Below, one piece after another: positions 46,130 through 57,800 of a stretch of DNA of 64,000 nucleotides. Under the pieces are notes generated by a model, which was not told the origin of the DNA, made no database searches, and saw nothing but the letters and a program-made list of their open reading frames with translations. The stretch comes from Arcticibacter svalbardensis MN12-7 (lineage in GTDB: Bacteria; Bacteroidota; Bacteroidia; Sphingobacteriales; Sphingobacteriaceae): contig NZ_AQPN01000043.1 of the NCBI RefSeq assembly GCF_000403135.1, positions 85,577 to 149,576 on the forward strand, read 5' to 3'. Both the position numbers and the translations under genes were made by a program. How positions within the stretch are numbered: the first letter of the stretch is position 1; every line of letters starts with the position of its first letter.

Positions 46130-46858
46130 ATGTATATTTTACTATTTTTTATTGCACACTGGTTTTCTTCACTTTTCTTCCAGACTGTTTTCCTTCATCG
46201 GTATGCCTCGCATAAAGTCTTTACAACCAGCAAGTTCTTCGAACGGATACTATTCCTGATGACGTATATCTGTCAGGGTTCCTCTTATTTGAACCCAAGA
46301 GCATATGCTACGATGCATCGTGATCACCATGCATTTAGCGACACTGAAAAAGACCCTCATTCCCCTCATTTCTTTAAGGATGTGTTTCAAATGATGTGGG
46401 CTACGGTGTTAACTTTCCGTGACCATGTGAAGTTATCTAAAGAGAAATCTATAAAGGGTAACCCCTCTTATCCTGAATGGCCGATAATTGACCGAATAGG
46501 GTCTTCTATTGCATCCCGTCTGGTTTTTGGTGGTTTATATACCTGGTTCTATATTGAATTTGCGACCCATTGGTGGATGTTTCTTTTATTACCCATTCAC
46601 TTTCTGATGGGTCCTCTGCATGGAGCAATAGTGAACTGGTGCGGACATAAATATGGTTATTCGAATTTCAATAACAATGATCATTCGAAAAACACCACAC
46701 CATTTGATTTCCTGATGTTAGGTGAATTATTTCAGAACAACCACCACCGCTTTCCTAATAGTGCCAACTTTGGACACCGTTGGTTTGAGGTAGATCCTAT
46801 TTATCCGGTTATTAAATTTATGCATTGGATTCATCTGATCAGATTAAGGAAAGCTTAA
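46130..46858 (+). CDS. Acyl-CoA (stearoyl-CoA type) desaturase
   Basis: This is a 242-residue integral membrane di-iron desaturase. The histidine boxes are FLHRYASHK, MHRDHHAF and FQNNHHRFP, with an additional WCGHKYG, all in the order expected for delta-9 acyl-CoA/lipid desaturases. About four hydrophobic helices are present. The length is shorter than eukaryotic enzymes but normal for bacterial ones. It introduces double bonds in membrane fatty acids. It is monocistronic. Confidence 0.87.
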   Translation: MYILLFFIAHWFSSLFFQTVFLHRYASHKVFTTSKFFERILFLMTYICQGSSYLNPRAYATMHRDHHAFSDTEKDPHSPHFFKDVFQMMWATVLTFRDHVKLSKEKSIKGNPSYPEWPIIDRIGSSIASRLVFGGLYTWFYIEFATHWWMFLLLPIHFLMGPLHGAIVNWCGHKYGYSNFNNNDHSKNTTPFDFLMLGELFQNNHHRFPNSANFGHRWFEVDPIYPVIKFMHWIHLIRLRKA

Positions 46859-47151
46859 TCATTTAAATACTTAAAATTTGATTAGGTATTGCTTTAGAAT
46901 TGATATTACATAAACTTATGTTTCTGGCAAAGAATGTCCTAAATTGAATTTTGCAATACCCTAAACTCAATAAATTTCATTAAGTGCTTTATTTAAAGTT
47001 TCTTACCATCACAGAACACACTGATTTAATATTCAATGTTGATTTAATTACCTTAAAGTTATTACCAAGGTATTAAAACAACCTTTTTTTAATGATTTAT
47101 TGAATGTAATTTAACTCATTAAGCCTTAATATTGAAACATAGGAGCTAAAT

Positions 47152-48483
47152 TTATGGCTTTAAGAAACCAGCATACCATTTTCCTGACGACTTAATGATC
47201 CTTTCCTGCGAATTAAAATCAACATGAACTAATCCAAACCGTGGATGATAACCTTCTGCCCATTCGAAATTATCTGTCAGCGTCCATACAAAGTAACCTT
47301 CAACCTTACACCCTTCATTTTTAGCCTTGAGAACCTGCTCTAAACTCGTTTGCAGATAAGCTAATCGCTCCTGGTCATCAACCTGTCCCTGCACCACAGC
47401 ATCTGGAAATGCAGAACCATTCTCTGTAATATAAATCTTCTTGATTTGCGGATAGGCATTGTACTTTTTGATGATTGGATAAATGCCTTCGGGATATACT
47501 TCCCATTTCATGGAAGTGAGTGGAACATTTCTATTTTCTGCCTTTACCAACTTGGCGTGCAGATATGGGGTAAGGAGAGAAAACCGAATCACTTCTCTCG
47601 TATAGGTTTGAATACCAATAAAATCGAAGTCAAAAGGCATTTTATCTTCATCACCGGGTAACATATACTTCCTAATACCTTTCAATAAAGAAAGCTCTTT
47701 ATCAGGATAACCCAATCCAAGAATGGGCTCAATAAACAAACGGTTAAACAATATATCGGCACGGTTAGCAGCTGATTTATCCCAAGCCCGTTGCGAATAA
47801 GGCTCCACATGCGAACATGAAAAAGTTGTACCTATTTCAGCCTGCGGACATAAATCACGTAAAACCCTTCCCCCTTCTGCCATACTCAACACCGCGTGAT
47901 GAATAGCAGGAAAAAAATTCTTTAACCCTGTCCTTCCGGGAGCATGTAAACCAAGAAAATAACCTGCCCCGGTAAATACCATGGGTTCGTTCATCACCAT
48001 CCAATGTTTAATGCGGTCGCCATACTGTTTTGCGCATACTTCAGTGAAATCGGAGAACCAGTTCACAACATCCCTGTTTGTCCAGCCTCCCTTAAGCTCA
48101 AGCGCATGTGGCAAATCCCAATGATAAAGTGTTGGCCATGGCTCAATTCCTCTTTCGAGACAGCCGTCAATTACCCTATCGTAATAATCTAAACCTTTTT
48201 GATTCACAGGTTTAAGTCCTGTAGGCATGATACGCGACCATGCAAGAGAAAACCGGAAATTAGGAATATGAAGATGCTGAACCAAGTCCAGATCGCGCTC
48301 ATAAATATTATAAAAATCGCAAGCGGTATTGGCATGGTGCCCATCTTTTATCTTCCCTTTTATATTGGAGAAAATATCCCATATAGACGGTCCTTTGCCC
48401 TCGGCATCACAACCTCCCTCTATTTGAAATGCAGCTGTAGATACGCCCCACTTAAAATCAGTACCAAATAATTCTTTATTCAA
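47152..48483 (-). CDS. GH1 beta-glucosidase
   Basis: This 443-residue cytoplasmic TIM-barrel glycosidase of family GH1 has the N-terminal signature DFKWGVSTAAFQIEGG, acid/base Glu166 in MVMNEPM, and nucleophile Glu354 in YITENGSA. There is no signal peptide, so it should act on imported short beta-glucosides. The family length is about 440-460. A glycosyltransferase-like gene lies 43 bases upstream in the same direction. Confidence 0.92.
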   Translation of the reverse strand: MNKELFGTDFKWGVSTAAFQIEGGCDAEGKGPSIWDIFSNIKGKIKDGHHANTACDFYNIYERDLDLVQHLHIPNFRFSLAWSRIMPTGLKPVNQKGLDYYDRVIDGCLERGIEPWPTLYHWDLPHALELKGGWTNRDVVNWFSDFTEVCAKQYGDRIKHWMVMNEPMVFTGAGYFLGLHAPGRTGLKNFFPAIHHAVLSMAEGGRVLRDLCPQAEIGTTFSCSHVEPYSQRAWDKSAANRADILFNRLFIEPILGLGYPDKELSLLKGIRKYMLPGDEDKMPFDFDFIGIQTYTREVIRFSLLTPYLHAKLVKAENRNVPLTSMKWEVYPEGIYPIIKKYNAYPQIKKIYITENGSAFPDAVVQGQVDDQERLAYLQTSLEQVLKAKNEGCKVEGYFVWTLTDNFEWAEGYHPRFGLVHVDFNSQERIIKSSGKWYAGFLKP

Positions 48484-48526
48484 GTCCCATTGCCCCTTCT
48501 TTACTCATCTTATAAACGACCTGTTT

Positions 48527-49564
48527 CTATTTGGTCTGATCAAACTGATTATCAATAGTCCATTGAGTTGGAGAAGTACCAGTTTGATTGTTTACAATGA
48601 AATTAACCACTTTCTGTGTAATATCAGGATAATTTACAGGAATAATTTGACCATTATCAAGCCAATCGCGAATCACCGGCTCATACTTATCTTTCAGACT
48701 TTTCATTACAGGGACTCCCATTTCCTGAAGAGCTGCAGCATTTAAGTGTTGCTCATATTGGTTTTTCATAGGGATTACCAATAGTTTTTTACCCATAAAG
48801 AGTGCTTCAGCAGGTGTTTCGAAGCCTGCACCGGTTAAAATACCCGAAGACTGCGCCATACTAAGCGTAAACTTCTCATTATCGATTGGCTGGATCTTAA
48901 TATTTTTAACAGTGAGGGTTTTCTTGTTATGCTTAGAAAATACATCCCACTTGATATCCTTAAAAGCAGAAAGCTGCTTGATTAAACGAACATCATCATA
49001 AGCAGGAAGATACACCGTATAATGTCCGCGATCAGAAACAACCTGGTTACGGACCTGACTTCTAATAACCGGCGTGAACGTATTCTCATCATAGGCCTTG
49101 AAATGAAAGCCATAACGGGAGCTTGCAGGTGCATAATTATGAAGAATAAGATTACCCAGCATATCCCGGTGCTCTGCTTTTGGAGCATTTGGTGAAAGTA
49201 CTGCAGACTGATGACTAAGTGAGATACAGGGCTTATTTTTCATATAACAGGCCCATGCTGATACCGGTTCAAAATCATTGATCACGAGATCATAATTTTC
49301 CACAGGTAAGTTATTGATACCCTTTACCAGTCTCCGAAGATTCGCTTTGAACAAAGTGTTCCACAAGTTTACACCTCCAGACTTGCCAAAGATAAAACTA
49401 AGCCCTTTCATTTTATACTTCACATCAAAGGGCAATACAAGATCACATTGAATACCACTAATGAGGATATCCACTTCGCCTAGTTGTTGTAAACAGGGTA
49501 TGACATCCATGGCCCTACTGAGGTGTCCATTACCAGTACCCTGAATTGCGTACAGTATTTTCAT
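48527..49564 (-). CDS. Glycosyltransferase of the MJ1255 type
   Basis: This 345-residue cytoplasmic protein has the GT-B fold pattern of the MJ1255 / UDP-GlcNAc:LPS-transferase-like group. The N-terminus MKILYAIQGTGNGHLSRAMD carries the Gly-rich donor-side motif, and SSGILTGAGFETPAEALFMG with IPMKNQYEQHLNAAAL forms the donor-binding part. Relatives glycosylate cell-envelope acceptors, but the substrate here is unknown. It is followed by the GH1 gene. Confidence 0.8.
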   Translation of the reverse strand: MKILYAIQGTGNGHLSRAMDVIPCLQQLGEVDILISGIQCDLVLPFDVKYKMKGLSFIFGKSGGVNLWNTLFKANLRRLVKGINNLPVENYDLVINDFEPVSAWACYMKNKPCISLSHQSAVLSPNAPKAEHRDMLGNLILHNYAPASSRYGFHFKAYDENTFTPVIRSQVRNQVVSDRGHYTVYLPAYDDVRLIKQLSAFKDIKWDVFSKHNKKTLTVKNIKIQPIDNEKFTLSMAQSSGILTGAGFETPAEALFMGKKLLVIPMKNQYEQHLNAAALQEMGVPVMKSLKDKYEPVIRDWLDNGQIIPVNYPDITQKVVNFIVNNQTGTSPTQWTIDNQFDQTK

Positions 49565-49776
49565 ATAAAAAAGGACCTTATCCTTGCACGAAAATACCGT
49601 TCTTTAAGATAGTAATACAAAACAATTGGATTTAAATTTATGTAACTCATAAAAACAAGATTTGATTCGTTCCATTCAGAGTATAAATTGAACGTAAATA
49701 CCTATTCGGATTTATCGTTTAATACAAATAAAAACAAAAGGTATTAATCAAACGTGCACTATATGTGATGATTATG

Positions 49777-51282
49777 TTAAGCATCAGTTTCAACAACCAC
49801 CTTCTCTAGTCTAAGAACCTGATCAACAACGTCAGGAATCTCTTCCGCGTAGTGACTTACATAAATCAAAGTAACGTTGCTGTTATAGCAAATAGCATTA
49901 ACCAGTTGTTTGAAATGATCTTTTTGCTTAGAATCCAGTCCCTGACAAGGTTCATCAAAGATCAGCAGGACAGGATTCTTAACCAGTGCCCTTGCCAGCA
50001 GACATAAACGCTGGTTGCTGGCCGAGATATTACGGAATAGTTTGCCTGCTATATCTTCAATTCCCATTACCTTCATCCAACGCATAGCAGTTCCCGCAAG
50101 CTTTGGATCTGAAGCACGATAAAGTCCCAAGGTGTCATAAAACCCTGATTCCACTACATGCATACAAGAGCTAGAGGATGGAAAATATTGAAATAGTTCA
50201 GGAGAAACAAATCCAATCTTCTTTTTAATGTCCCAAATACTTTCACCTGTGCCTCTTTTGCGGTCGAATATAGTAATGTCATTGGCATAGGCTTGCGGAT
50301 TATCACCATTGATCAAGCTAAGCAAAGTAGATTTACCAGACCCATTGGCGCCCAGTAGAGCCCAACATTCACCCTGACGAATGGTCCAGTTTACATCATT
50401 TAAAATTAAAGCTTTCCCATACCTTACCACAATATTTTCCATCTTCACGATATAATCAAAAGGAGGTATGGTTGTGCGGTTTATAAGTTCCTTTAATTCC
50501 ACAAGATCCAGAGGAGCAGTAGAGGAATCTACATATAAACCCTCCAAAAAAGCTTTATGCATAAGCGATTTAATGATCCGGCAATGTTCAAATACGGCAA
50601 TATGAGTTACCGCATCTGGGATTTCCGAAGGAGATGTAGCCATGATAATGTGTATTCCAGAGGCGTTAACTTCTGTTATCAGGTCGTTAAAGTCCGCCCT
50701 GCTTTTTATATCCAAACCTGTCAATGGATTATCAAGCAATAGAAGTATTGGATTTTTAATGAGTGCAGCAGCTAGTAACAATCGTTTTGTTTCCCCATTA
50801 GACAGCTTAATGATCTGCTCATCCATTAAATCGCTGAGGTTAAGACGCTGTACTACCCTTTTTATATTCCAGTATGCGGAAGGCAAATGAGGCTTTAATC
50901 CGGAAAGATAAGAGCCAACAGTAGGCGCATTATCCGAATCCATGGAATTGTAGCGTTGCTGATAATAAAACTCTGTAGTGTTCGATAGATTGCGAAAGTT
51001 ATGCTTGGAAGACACAAAAGAGATGCGCTTATGCCAGTTGATTAATTCCCCTTCAGACGCAACTCCTTGGTTTGCTGATTCAAAATAGCTGGTATCTATA
51101 AAGCCTTTACTCAGACCTAACCTCCCTGCAATAGTTTCCAGTAAGGCACTTTTTCCCGATCCACTTTCTCCAATCAATGCCCAGTTTTCACATTCGCTTA
51201 TGCTGAAGCTAAGATCTTCAAAGATGATTTGATTCAGATTCCGGACAGTAATGTGTTCGAATGCTAATATCGTTTTAGCCAT
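49777..51282 (-). CDS. Double ABC ATPase (ModF-like)
   Basis: This 501-residue protein has two ABC nucleotide-binding domains and no membrane segment. Domain 1 has Walker A GESGSGKS (residues 38-45), signature LSNGE and Walker B LLLLDNP. Domain 2 has Walker A GANGSGKS, a poor signature (ISASNQ) and Walker B LLIFDEP. So domain 1 lacks the catalytic Glu (Asn instead) and domain 2 lacks a good signature. When paired head-to-tail this leaves one normal and one degenerate ATP site. The layout resembles E. coli ModF (PhrA). No transporter gene is adjacent; the role is unknown. Confidence 0.82.
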   Translation of the reverse strand: MAKTILAFEHITVRNLNQIIFEDLSFSISECENWALIGESGSGKSALLETIAGRLGLSKGFIDTSYFESANQGVASEGELINWHKRISFVSSKHNFRNLSNTTEFYYQQRYNSMDSDNAPTVGSYLSGLKPHLPSAYWNIKRVVQRLNLSDLMDEQIIKLSNGETKRLLLAAALIKNPILLLLDNPLTGLDIKSRADFNDLITEVNASGIHIIMATSPSEIPDAVTHIAVFEHCRIIKSLMHKAFLEGLYVDSSTAPLDLVELKELINRTTIPPFDYIVKMENIVVRYGKALILNDVNWTIRQGECWALLGANGSGKSTLLSLINGDNPQAYANDITIFDRKRGTGESIWDIKKKIGFVSPELFQYFPSSSSCMHVVESGFYDTLGLYRASDPKLAGTAMRWMKVMGIEDIAGKLFRNISASNQRLCLLARALVKNPVLLIFDEPCQGLDSKQKDHFKQLVNAICYNSNVTLIYVSHYAEEIPDVVDQVLRLEKVVVETDA

Positions 51283-51482
51283 GGGGTTAAATTACAATAA
51301 TTCTTGTTATTGAAAAAAAATGATATCAGAACACATTGTCATTCCATCAATACAACGGTTTGATCTGTTATCACAATACTTTACCTGATTCATCATTTGC
51401 AAATACAACGATTTGATACTGTTAATTAAAAACAAACATGCAAAGATTGCGCGTAGAAGACTAGCAACACCAATAAAACCAA

Positions 51483-54400
51483 CTATAATTCCTGAACAAC
51501 TGCAGTCAATACATTTTCTAAATTTATAATAGTCTTTTCAGAAGGTTTTTGAACATACACGCCATTCGATGAACCCTTCCGGATCCCCCTTAAAAACATA
51601 TAAATTACCCCACCAAAGTCTCTTTCATACTCAAAGTCAGGCAACCTGCTTTGCAAATATTTCTTAACAGCCAGCGTATATAAAAAATACTGCAGATGGT
51701 AGTTATTTTCATTCATTGCCTGGGCCATATTCTCCTGCGTATAATCCTCCAATTTATCACCAAGAAAATTAGATTTCCAGTCCAGCACATAATACTTTCC
51801 CTTCCATTCGAAGAACAAGTCAATTTTCCCATTCATGACACCTTCCATTGAAGCAGGGCCATTTACATCGATCCTGATCTCCTCAGTAGATAAATATTTA
51901 AGTGAATACGGATTAAACAAGGGAACAGTGAAATCAAATTCAAGCTCATGAATTCTGTTATTATAGGCAACACCCGATAAAGTTATTGAAGTACCATCAA
52001 TAACAATTTCGGTTTGCATCACATGCTCCACCATATTTAGCAGCCTATCTGCAAACATACTTTCCTGCCTTGGCGCAAAACGCTTTAAAGACGATTCAAT
52101 TTTACCCATCCATTTCTCCGGATCCATAAAATTGATCGTTTCAAATAAATGATGCAACATATTTCCTGTATTGGCACCCTTGGGCAACTCATTAAATACA
52201 AATAGATCATATTTATCTTTATGCACCTGATAACTAAAGCGCATCGTACGATCATGTTGCACATTAAGCCTGCTGTAACTCATCCTCATCCAATTCTGTT
52301 GAGTCAATTCAAAGTGAACAGGTGAGGAATCAGGTACTTTAATTGCTGGCTGATTAGTGTTATACTGATATCCTTCTTGTAAAACAAGGGGGTCTTCAAA
52401 CAGAATAAGTGATTCATCTAAATTCTTCACCGCAGATACAAAAGGCACAAGAGTCGATCGTTTAAAAAACGTATTTTTATAGATATAACATTTATAGACG
52501 GCTCGGGTAATCGTAACATATAACAATCGTCTGTTCTCCTGTTCTGCCTGCTGCCGAATCAAATCCTGCTGCTCAACATCAAATTCGTTAAATTTTCCAG
52601 ATATATAATTACCCGTTTCCTTATTTTTTATACTAGAGTTTCCCTTTTTTTCATCAAAAACTAAGTCAAGTTTCGGTGCCAAAACTATATTATACTGAAG
52701 ACCCTTGCTGGTATGAATAGTAACTATTTTTACTGCCTCTTCATCACTTTCCACACGCTGTTCATATTCATTCCCCTCAGTCTCCATTTTATCAATCCCT
52801 CTTCTCAACCAGCTAAGCAACTCCAGTTCACTTAACATTTTAGTGGATTGCTCCTTATGAAACAATTCAATGAGCTGAAAAAGATTAGTAATTATCCTCT
52901 CACCATTTTCTGTATGACGGCCTAAGAGGACTTGCTGAACATTAAAATCAGCCATAAAGTCAATCATAGCCGCATAAATCCCATCTTTGGTCCATCGGGC
53001 TTTATAAGAAGTAAACCTTTCCATAACTTCTTCTTCTTTCAGATGAAGGATATCTTCAATAGTATACCCGGTTAGTGGCGACAATAAAGCCCTGTTAATA
53101 GAAGACATCGAGATATTATTTATGGCCTCAAGGATATATAAGAGTTCAACAGCTTGTTCCGAGTGTAAAACCTTGGATTCTCCTATCGTAACCGCCGGGA
53201 TGTTGCATTTCGATAAAAGGTTTTTAATTGTACGTCCAAGACTATTATTACGAACAAGAATACCAATATCAGAGGGACTTACCGGCCTTTTTTTATCATT
53301 TTTATCAATAAGAAAGGTCTTTCCATCTAATAAAGCAATCACTTGCGCAATAACAGCATTTTCTATAATGGTTTGATTTGGTGCTTCAACAATACTTATT
53401 GGCACATCAGATTGGTTATCCCGCAATAAAGTCCCTTTTGTATTATGTGAAGGCGACTCCACATTAATATAATCAATACGATCCTCCGAAGCTTCAAAAT
53501 GAAAGGTATCAAAATCTTCCTCTGGTTGAAAGAAAAGATTCATTGCCTCGATATAAACAGTAGAAGAACGATAATTCTTGTTCATTCCATACAGGTGATC
53601 AACCTGGTGAAATGCACTAAAATAGGTGTCAATATCCGCTTTGCGCCAGGCATAAATGGATTGTTTTGGATCCCCAATATAAAACAGAATGGCATCATCT
53701 TTAAATGCGGATTGAAAAATCTCATACTGCAAACGATCAGTATCCTGAAACTCATCAATAAATACAGCCTTATACTTCTCCTTTAAACCTTCAATAAGAT
53801 TTGACTCTTTTCGAATTACAAGTGCCTCGTGTAAATTAACAATCATATCGTCGAAAGACACCTGGTTATTTCGCAATTTAAAGGCTTTAATACCTTGCTC
53901 AATCTGCTGAATAGCCATACAATGATATCGGCTAATGACTTTTTCAATCTCCTTATCGCGATCTTTAACACAATCATCACACTTAATAAGTGGTTCCAGT
54001 AGATGAGGAAAAAGTTTTTGTACATAGCCGGTACATTTTTTTTCAAACAGCATATCTAAAAACACCTTGGGTTTAGCAAGAAGAGCAGACAAACTTTTCC
54101 TGGCATATCCATTACTCTGAATCAGCGCTTGCAAATCATCTGTAGAATCCAATACTTGCTGAATTAAACAGCTCCTCATTTCATCTTCTTTACTCTTTAT
54201 TTCTGAGAGTGTCTGGAGTATACTATTATGGTCTTCTGTACAATAAGAATACACTTCCCCATGCTTGTAAAACAAATAGTGCTTTCCTCCCAGATGGTCA
54301 TTTAGAATAGATTTGATACTATCCCTGCTAAAACCGGAAGAAATCAATATTTCAAGTAGTGCTGAAGGTAACGTGGTTACCTCTTTACGCCAAAACTTAT

Positions 54401-54896
54401 TCACCTCGTCCCCCAAAACATTACCTGTATTTAGAAGTATTTCCACACCAAAAAGTTGTCGGGTTTCAAAAGCGAATTGGGTTAGTGTCTGCTGACAAAA
54501 ACTATGAATAGTAAGCACCGCAGTTTCATCCAGAAACAATACAGCCTCTCTAAGTAAACGCTCTACTTTTTCCTCACCAGATTTTTCTATAGCATGGTCA
54601 ACCACCTCTGCGATAGTTGCATCATTCAACTCTCCTCCTTGTACATATTTATAAGCAGAGCGAATAAATAACCTGATCCTTTCTTCCAGTTCAGCTACAG
54701 CTGCTTTAGTAAATGTGACCATTAAGACTTCCTTGACTAACATTTCTTTTTCAAGAAGAAGGCGAAGCATCAGGATTGCTATCGAGTACGTTTTCCCTGT
54801 TCCTGCACTTGCTTGAATTAAGTTACTTCCCGCTAATGGAACCTCAATAGGCTTAAAATCTTCAAAAGTTTTACTGGATACCATACTATTTTGCAT
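51483..54896 (-). CDS. recB: Exodeoxyribonuclease V subunit beta (RecB)
   Basis: This is a protein of about 1137 residues combining a UvrD-type 3'-5' helicase and a C-terminal nuclease. Visible: Walker A ASAGTGKT (residues 29-36), VFIDEFQDTD (Walker B), IGDPKQSIYAWRKADI, VKIVTIHTSKGLQYNIV, and the nuclease core GKIDLFFEWKGKYYVLDWKSN, where the Asp and Lys are catalytic. The start is uncertain: ATGs at 54917, 54896 and 54884 are in frame; the first overlaps recC by 32 bases. The RecBCD complex processes double-strand breaks and degrades foreign linear DNA. It is the last gene of the recD-recC-recB operon. Confidence 0.88.
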   Translation of the reverse strand: MQNSMVSSKTFEDFKPIEVPLAGSNLIQASAGTGKTYSIAILMLRLLLEKEMLVKEVLMVTFTKAAVAELEERIRLFIRSAYKYVQGGELNDATIAEVVDHAIEKSGEEKVERLLREAVLFLDETAVLTIHSFCQQTLTQFAFETRQLFGVEILLNTGNVLGDEVNKFWRKEVTTLPSALLEILISSGFSRDSIKSILNDHLGGKHYLFYKHGEVYSYCTEDHNSILQTLSEIKSKEDEMRSCLIQQVLDSTDDLQALIQSNGYARKSLSALLAKPKVFLDMLFEKKCTGYVQKLFPHLLEPLIKCDDCVKDRDKEIEKVISRYHCMAIQQIEQGIKAFKLRNNQVSFDDMIVNLHEALVIRKESNLIEGLKEKYKAVFIDEFQDTDRLQYEIFQSAFKDDAILFYIGDPKQSIYAWRKADIDTYFSAFHQVDHLYGMNKNYRSSTVYIEAMNLFFQPEEDFDTFHFEASEDRIDYINVESPSHNTKGTLLRDNQSDVPISIVEAPNQTIIENAVIAQVIALLDGKTFLIDKNDKKRPVSPSDIGILVRNNSLGRTIKNLLSKCNIPAVTIGESKVLHSEQAVELLYILEAINNISMSSINRALLSPLTGYTIEDILHLKEEEVMERFTSYKARWTKDGIYAAMIDFMADFNVQQVLLGRHTENGERIITNLFQLIELFHKEQSTKMLSELELLSWLRRGIDKMETEGNEYEQRVESDEEAVKIVTIHTSKGLQYNIVLAPKLDLVFDEKKGNSSIKNKETGNYISGKFNEFDVEQQDLIRQQAEQENRRLLYVTITRAVYKCYIYKNTFFKRSTLVPFVSAVKNLDESLILFEDPLVLQEGYQYNTNQPAIKVPDSSPVHFELTQQNWMRMSYSRLNVQHDRTMRFSYQVHKDKYDLFVFNELPKGANTGNMLHHLFETINFMDPEKWMGKIESSLKRFAPRQESMFADRLLNMVEHVMQTEIVIDGTSITLSGVAYNNRIHELEFDFTVPLFNPYSLKYLSTEEIRIDVNGPASMEGVMNGKIDLFFEWKGKYYVLDWKSNFLGDKLEDYTQENMAQAMNENNYHLQYFLYTLAVKKYLQSRLPDFEYERDFGGVIYMFLRGIRKGSSNGVYVQKPSEKTIINLENVLTAVVQEL

Positions 54897-57800
54897 AATA
54901 AGTTGGAAATAAATCAATTAATGGCAGTAATACTAGTTCAGCATTATTCATAAATGCTTCATAAATACCTTCCTGTTTAAAGTATCCATTATGATATTCT
55001 TTTAACCCGTAGATATCATTGCATGGAAGAAATGAATTGGCAAACCGATCATTTACAAGAGATTGATATCCTCCTAAATCAATAAGTTCTAACCCAATGG
55101 GATCTATTTCCAGATCAGGATAGAATGCTAGGATCTGTTGATGTCCCAATCGAAATAAACCAATAAGTACCTTCAATCTACTTATGGCCTCTTCCTGACT
55201 CAGCGAAATCCCTTCATATACCTTTTGATTGTTAGATGAAATAAAATAAACCCTTAGATCTAATCCGCTAGCCTGCGCTAATATATACCGGATTGAAACA
55301 TCCAGCAGATGTTTCATTTCATGTTTTGACCAACAAACACTTACTATTTTGTCGCCATAAACAGGCTGAAGAATCCCCTTTATCAACATACTATCAATAG
55401 TTAACTCTATTGGAACGCCTTTCAAAGGTTCATCTTGAACAACTTCATTAAATAAATCTCTTGCAGGCATTATATTCTGCTCCATTTGATCTACCGTAAA
55501 ATCGGCCATACCTTTCAATGGAAGGTTTCCTGTTTTGACCAGTCGACTCTTGAGCTCACTCTTTTCATGCTGATCTATATGCAACAGATCTTGTTTTAAT
55601 TTCCACTGTTGCAATTTATCCAGCTCAAATAACTCTGTTTCTGGCAGCAACACCGAATCACTGTTATAATAGATCCCCAATACCCTGTTGTAATAACCTT
55701 TAATTGGGTTCTTAAAAAACTTAACTAGTACCTCCGGAGAAATTTGGTCCAATGCCTGATCCTGATGTTCTTTTGCAGAATCAATTAACCCCCGATCAGT
55801 CTGAATCTTCTCATTCAAATACGTATACAATACCCCATCACCCCGTTGGTATTTCTGACTAAAACTATGCAAAGGATGACGAATAACCAGCTTTTCCTTT
55901 ATCACTGCCTGCCCATCAGTACCCGACTCAATATAATCGATCAGTTCATCCACAAGAGCTGAAGGTGGAACTACCGTATTATCCTTTGCACTTTGCCCGA
56001 TATAGCTGATATAAAAGTAGTGCTCCGCAGATAAAATTGTCTCCAGAAATAAATGTTTATCATTCTCCTTTACATTCCTATCCCCTCTTCGTTTATCCTT
56101 TTCCAGCAAATTAAAGCTCACCGGAGTCTCCTTTCTCGGAAACTGATCAAAATTCAATCCCATTAATGCGACAACCTTAAACGGAATACTCCTCATCGGG
56201 ATCAGCGAACAAAAAGTAATCCCTCCCTGTACAAAAGACCCGGCACGAGTTGCACCGGAAATAGACTGAAGAAACTTATGACTGAATACTTCGTAACTGA
56301 TGGTTTCCATCAGCAATGGCGTCAATAAATTATACTTCTCTAACTGACCCAACAGAAGTTCATAGTCCTCTACAGTGCCCTCCTCCGGATCCCATACCAG
56401 GTTCTCCAGTACATGCTCCATATACACGACCCAATCTGCAATCGTTCGATTCTTTTTTCGTTCCCTGATCGAATCCATCAGAACTTCAACAAAGTGACAG
56501 AAGCGAATAATTTCATAAGAAGCAGCACCTTCAATACTATCCAGCGGATAAAAACTTTCTGTACCGCTTCCATACTCCTCCTCACCCAGCATACACATCC
56601 CGTACATCATACGCTGAATTCCATATTCCCAACTCACATAGATCGTTTCATCGGCCAATTCGCCTTCCATCCCAAAGCGGATATTCGCTTTATTAACCGT
56701 ATTACGAATTAACTGCAGATCTGTAATACCAAACCTTTTGCGGATGTACCCAGAGTCCAGAATCTGCAATACCTCCTCAGCCTTAAAGTTTTGTTCATTG
56801 ATGGATAGCAAAACATGTAAAGCATTGCTTATCGTATCCGTGCTGGTGAAATTCTCATCCGCAATCGTATAATGAAATTTATAAGGCGCATTACTGAACA
56901 CCGCCTTAATATAAGGCGCATAGGCATCAATGTCGCTCACCATCACCACAATATCACGAGGCGACAACAACTCCCTTCTTTCATCAATAAGATGTACCAG
57001 GTAATTATACAATACTTCAACTTCCCGCACAGCGGTGAAACATGAATTTATGGTCACCGAACCATCGGTCAGATCTTCCGGTACTAATAAATTACGATCC
57101 GCTTTACTATAGTTGTAAAAGATATCATGCTGAATCTTATGCAGCAAACTATTCTCATCAGGTTCCTCAATTTCTACCTCGTCATACACATTCAGCATCT
57201 CTTCATTCTGAAAAAACAAATGAAACGTATTTTGAATTACCCTTCCCCAACTTGTTAAAAGTGGATTTCCTAAACTTTCTTCGCTATGATCAATGAAGTC
57301 CTTCTTCTTCATCCAGATTAGTTGCTTCTCACTCTTATCTTCAAACCAATACACAGAAGGTGCAGGATTTAAAATATGAAATGAAAAATCAAGATAACGG
57401 GCAATCTCGTAAAACAAGGTGAGATGGTATCCTGTAGTAATAGAAAGGCCAAACACATGGATGGCCGGCATTTGTGCCCTAAGCAACTCAATGGCCGATT
57501 CACGCTTCAGATTTTCAATAATATAATCACAAATCAGTGTTTTATCAGGAAGCTGCACCTCTGCTATCACACGCGCTTTAACCCATAGATACTGTTGCCA
57601 GTCCTGAATAGTACGATCATTTGGATCTGTCTCATTCCATTTGATAATCATCTCCGGACGGTAAATCTGGTACTGATCAAAGAGATCGGCAATTTTATCA
57701 GCCAGTCCCATTCGCTTCACCTCTTTATCCGGACCATCATAATTATAGTAATCCGACACCTCTGGAAACCTTTTAATAAATACCGGGTCCTCTAACAAAG

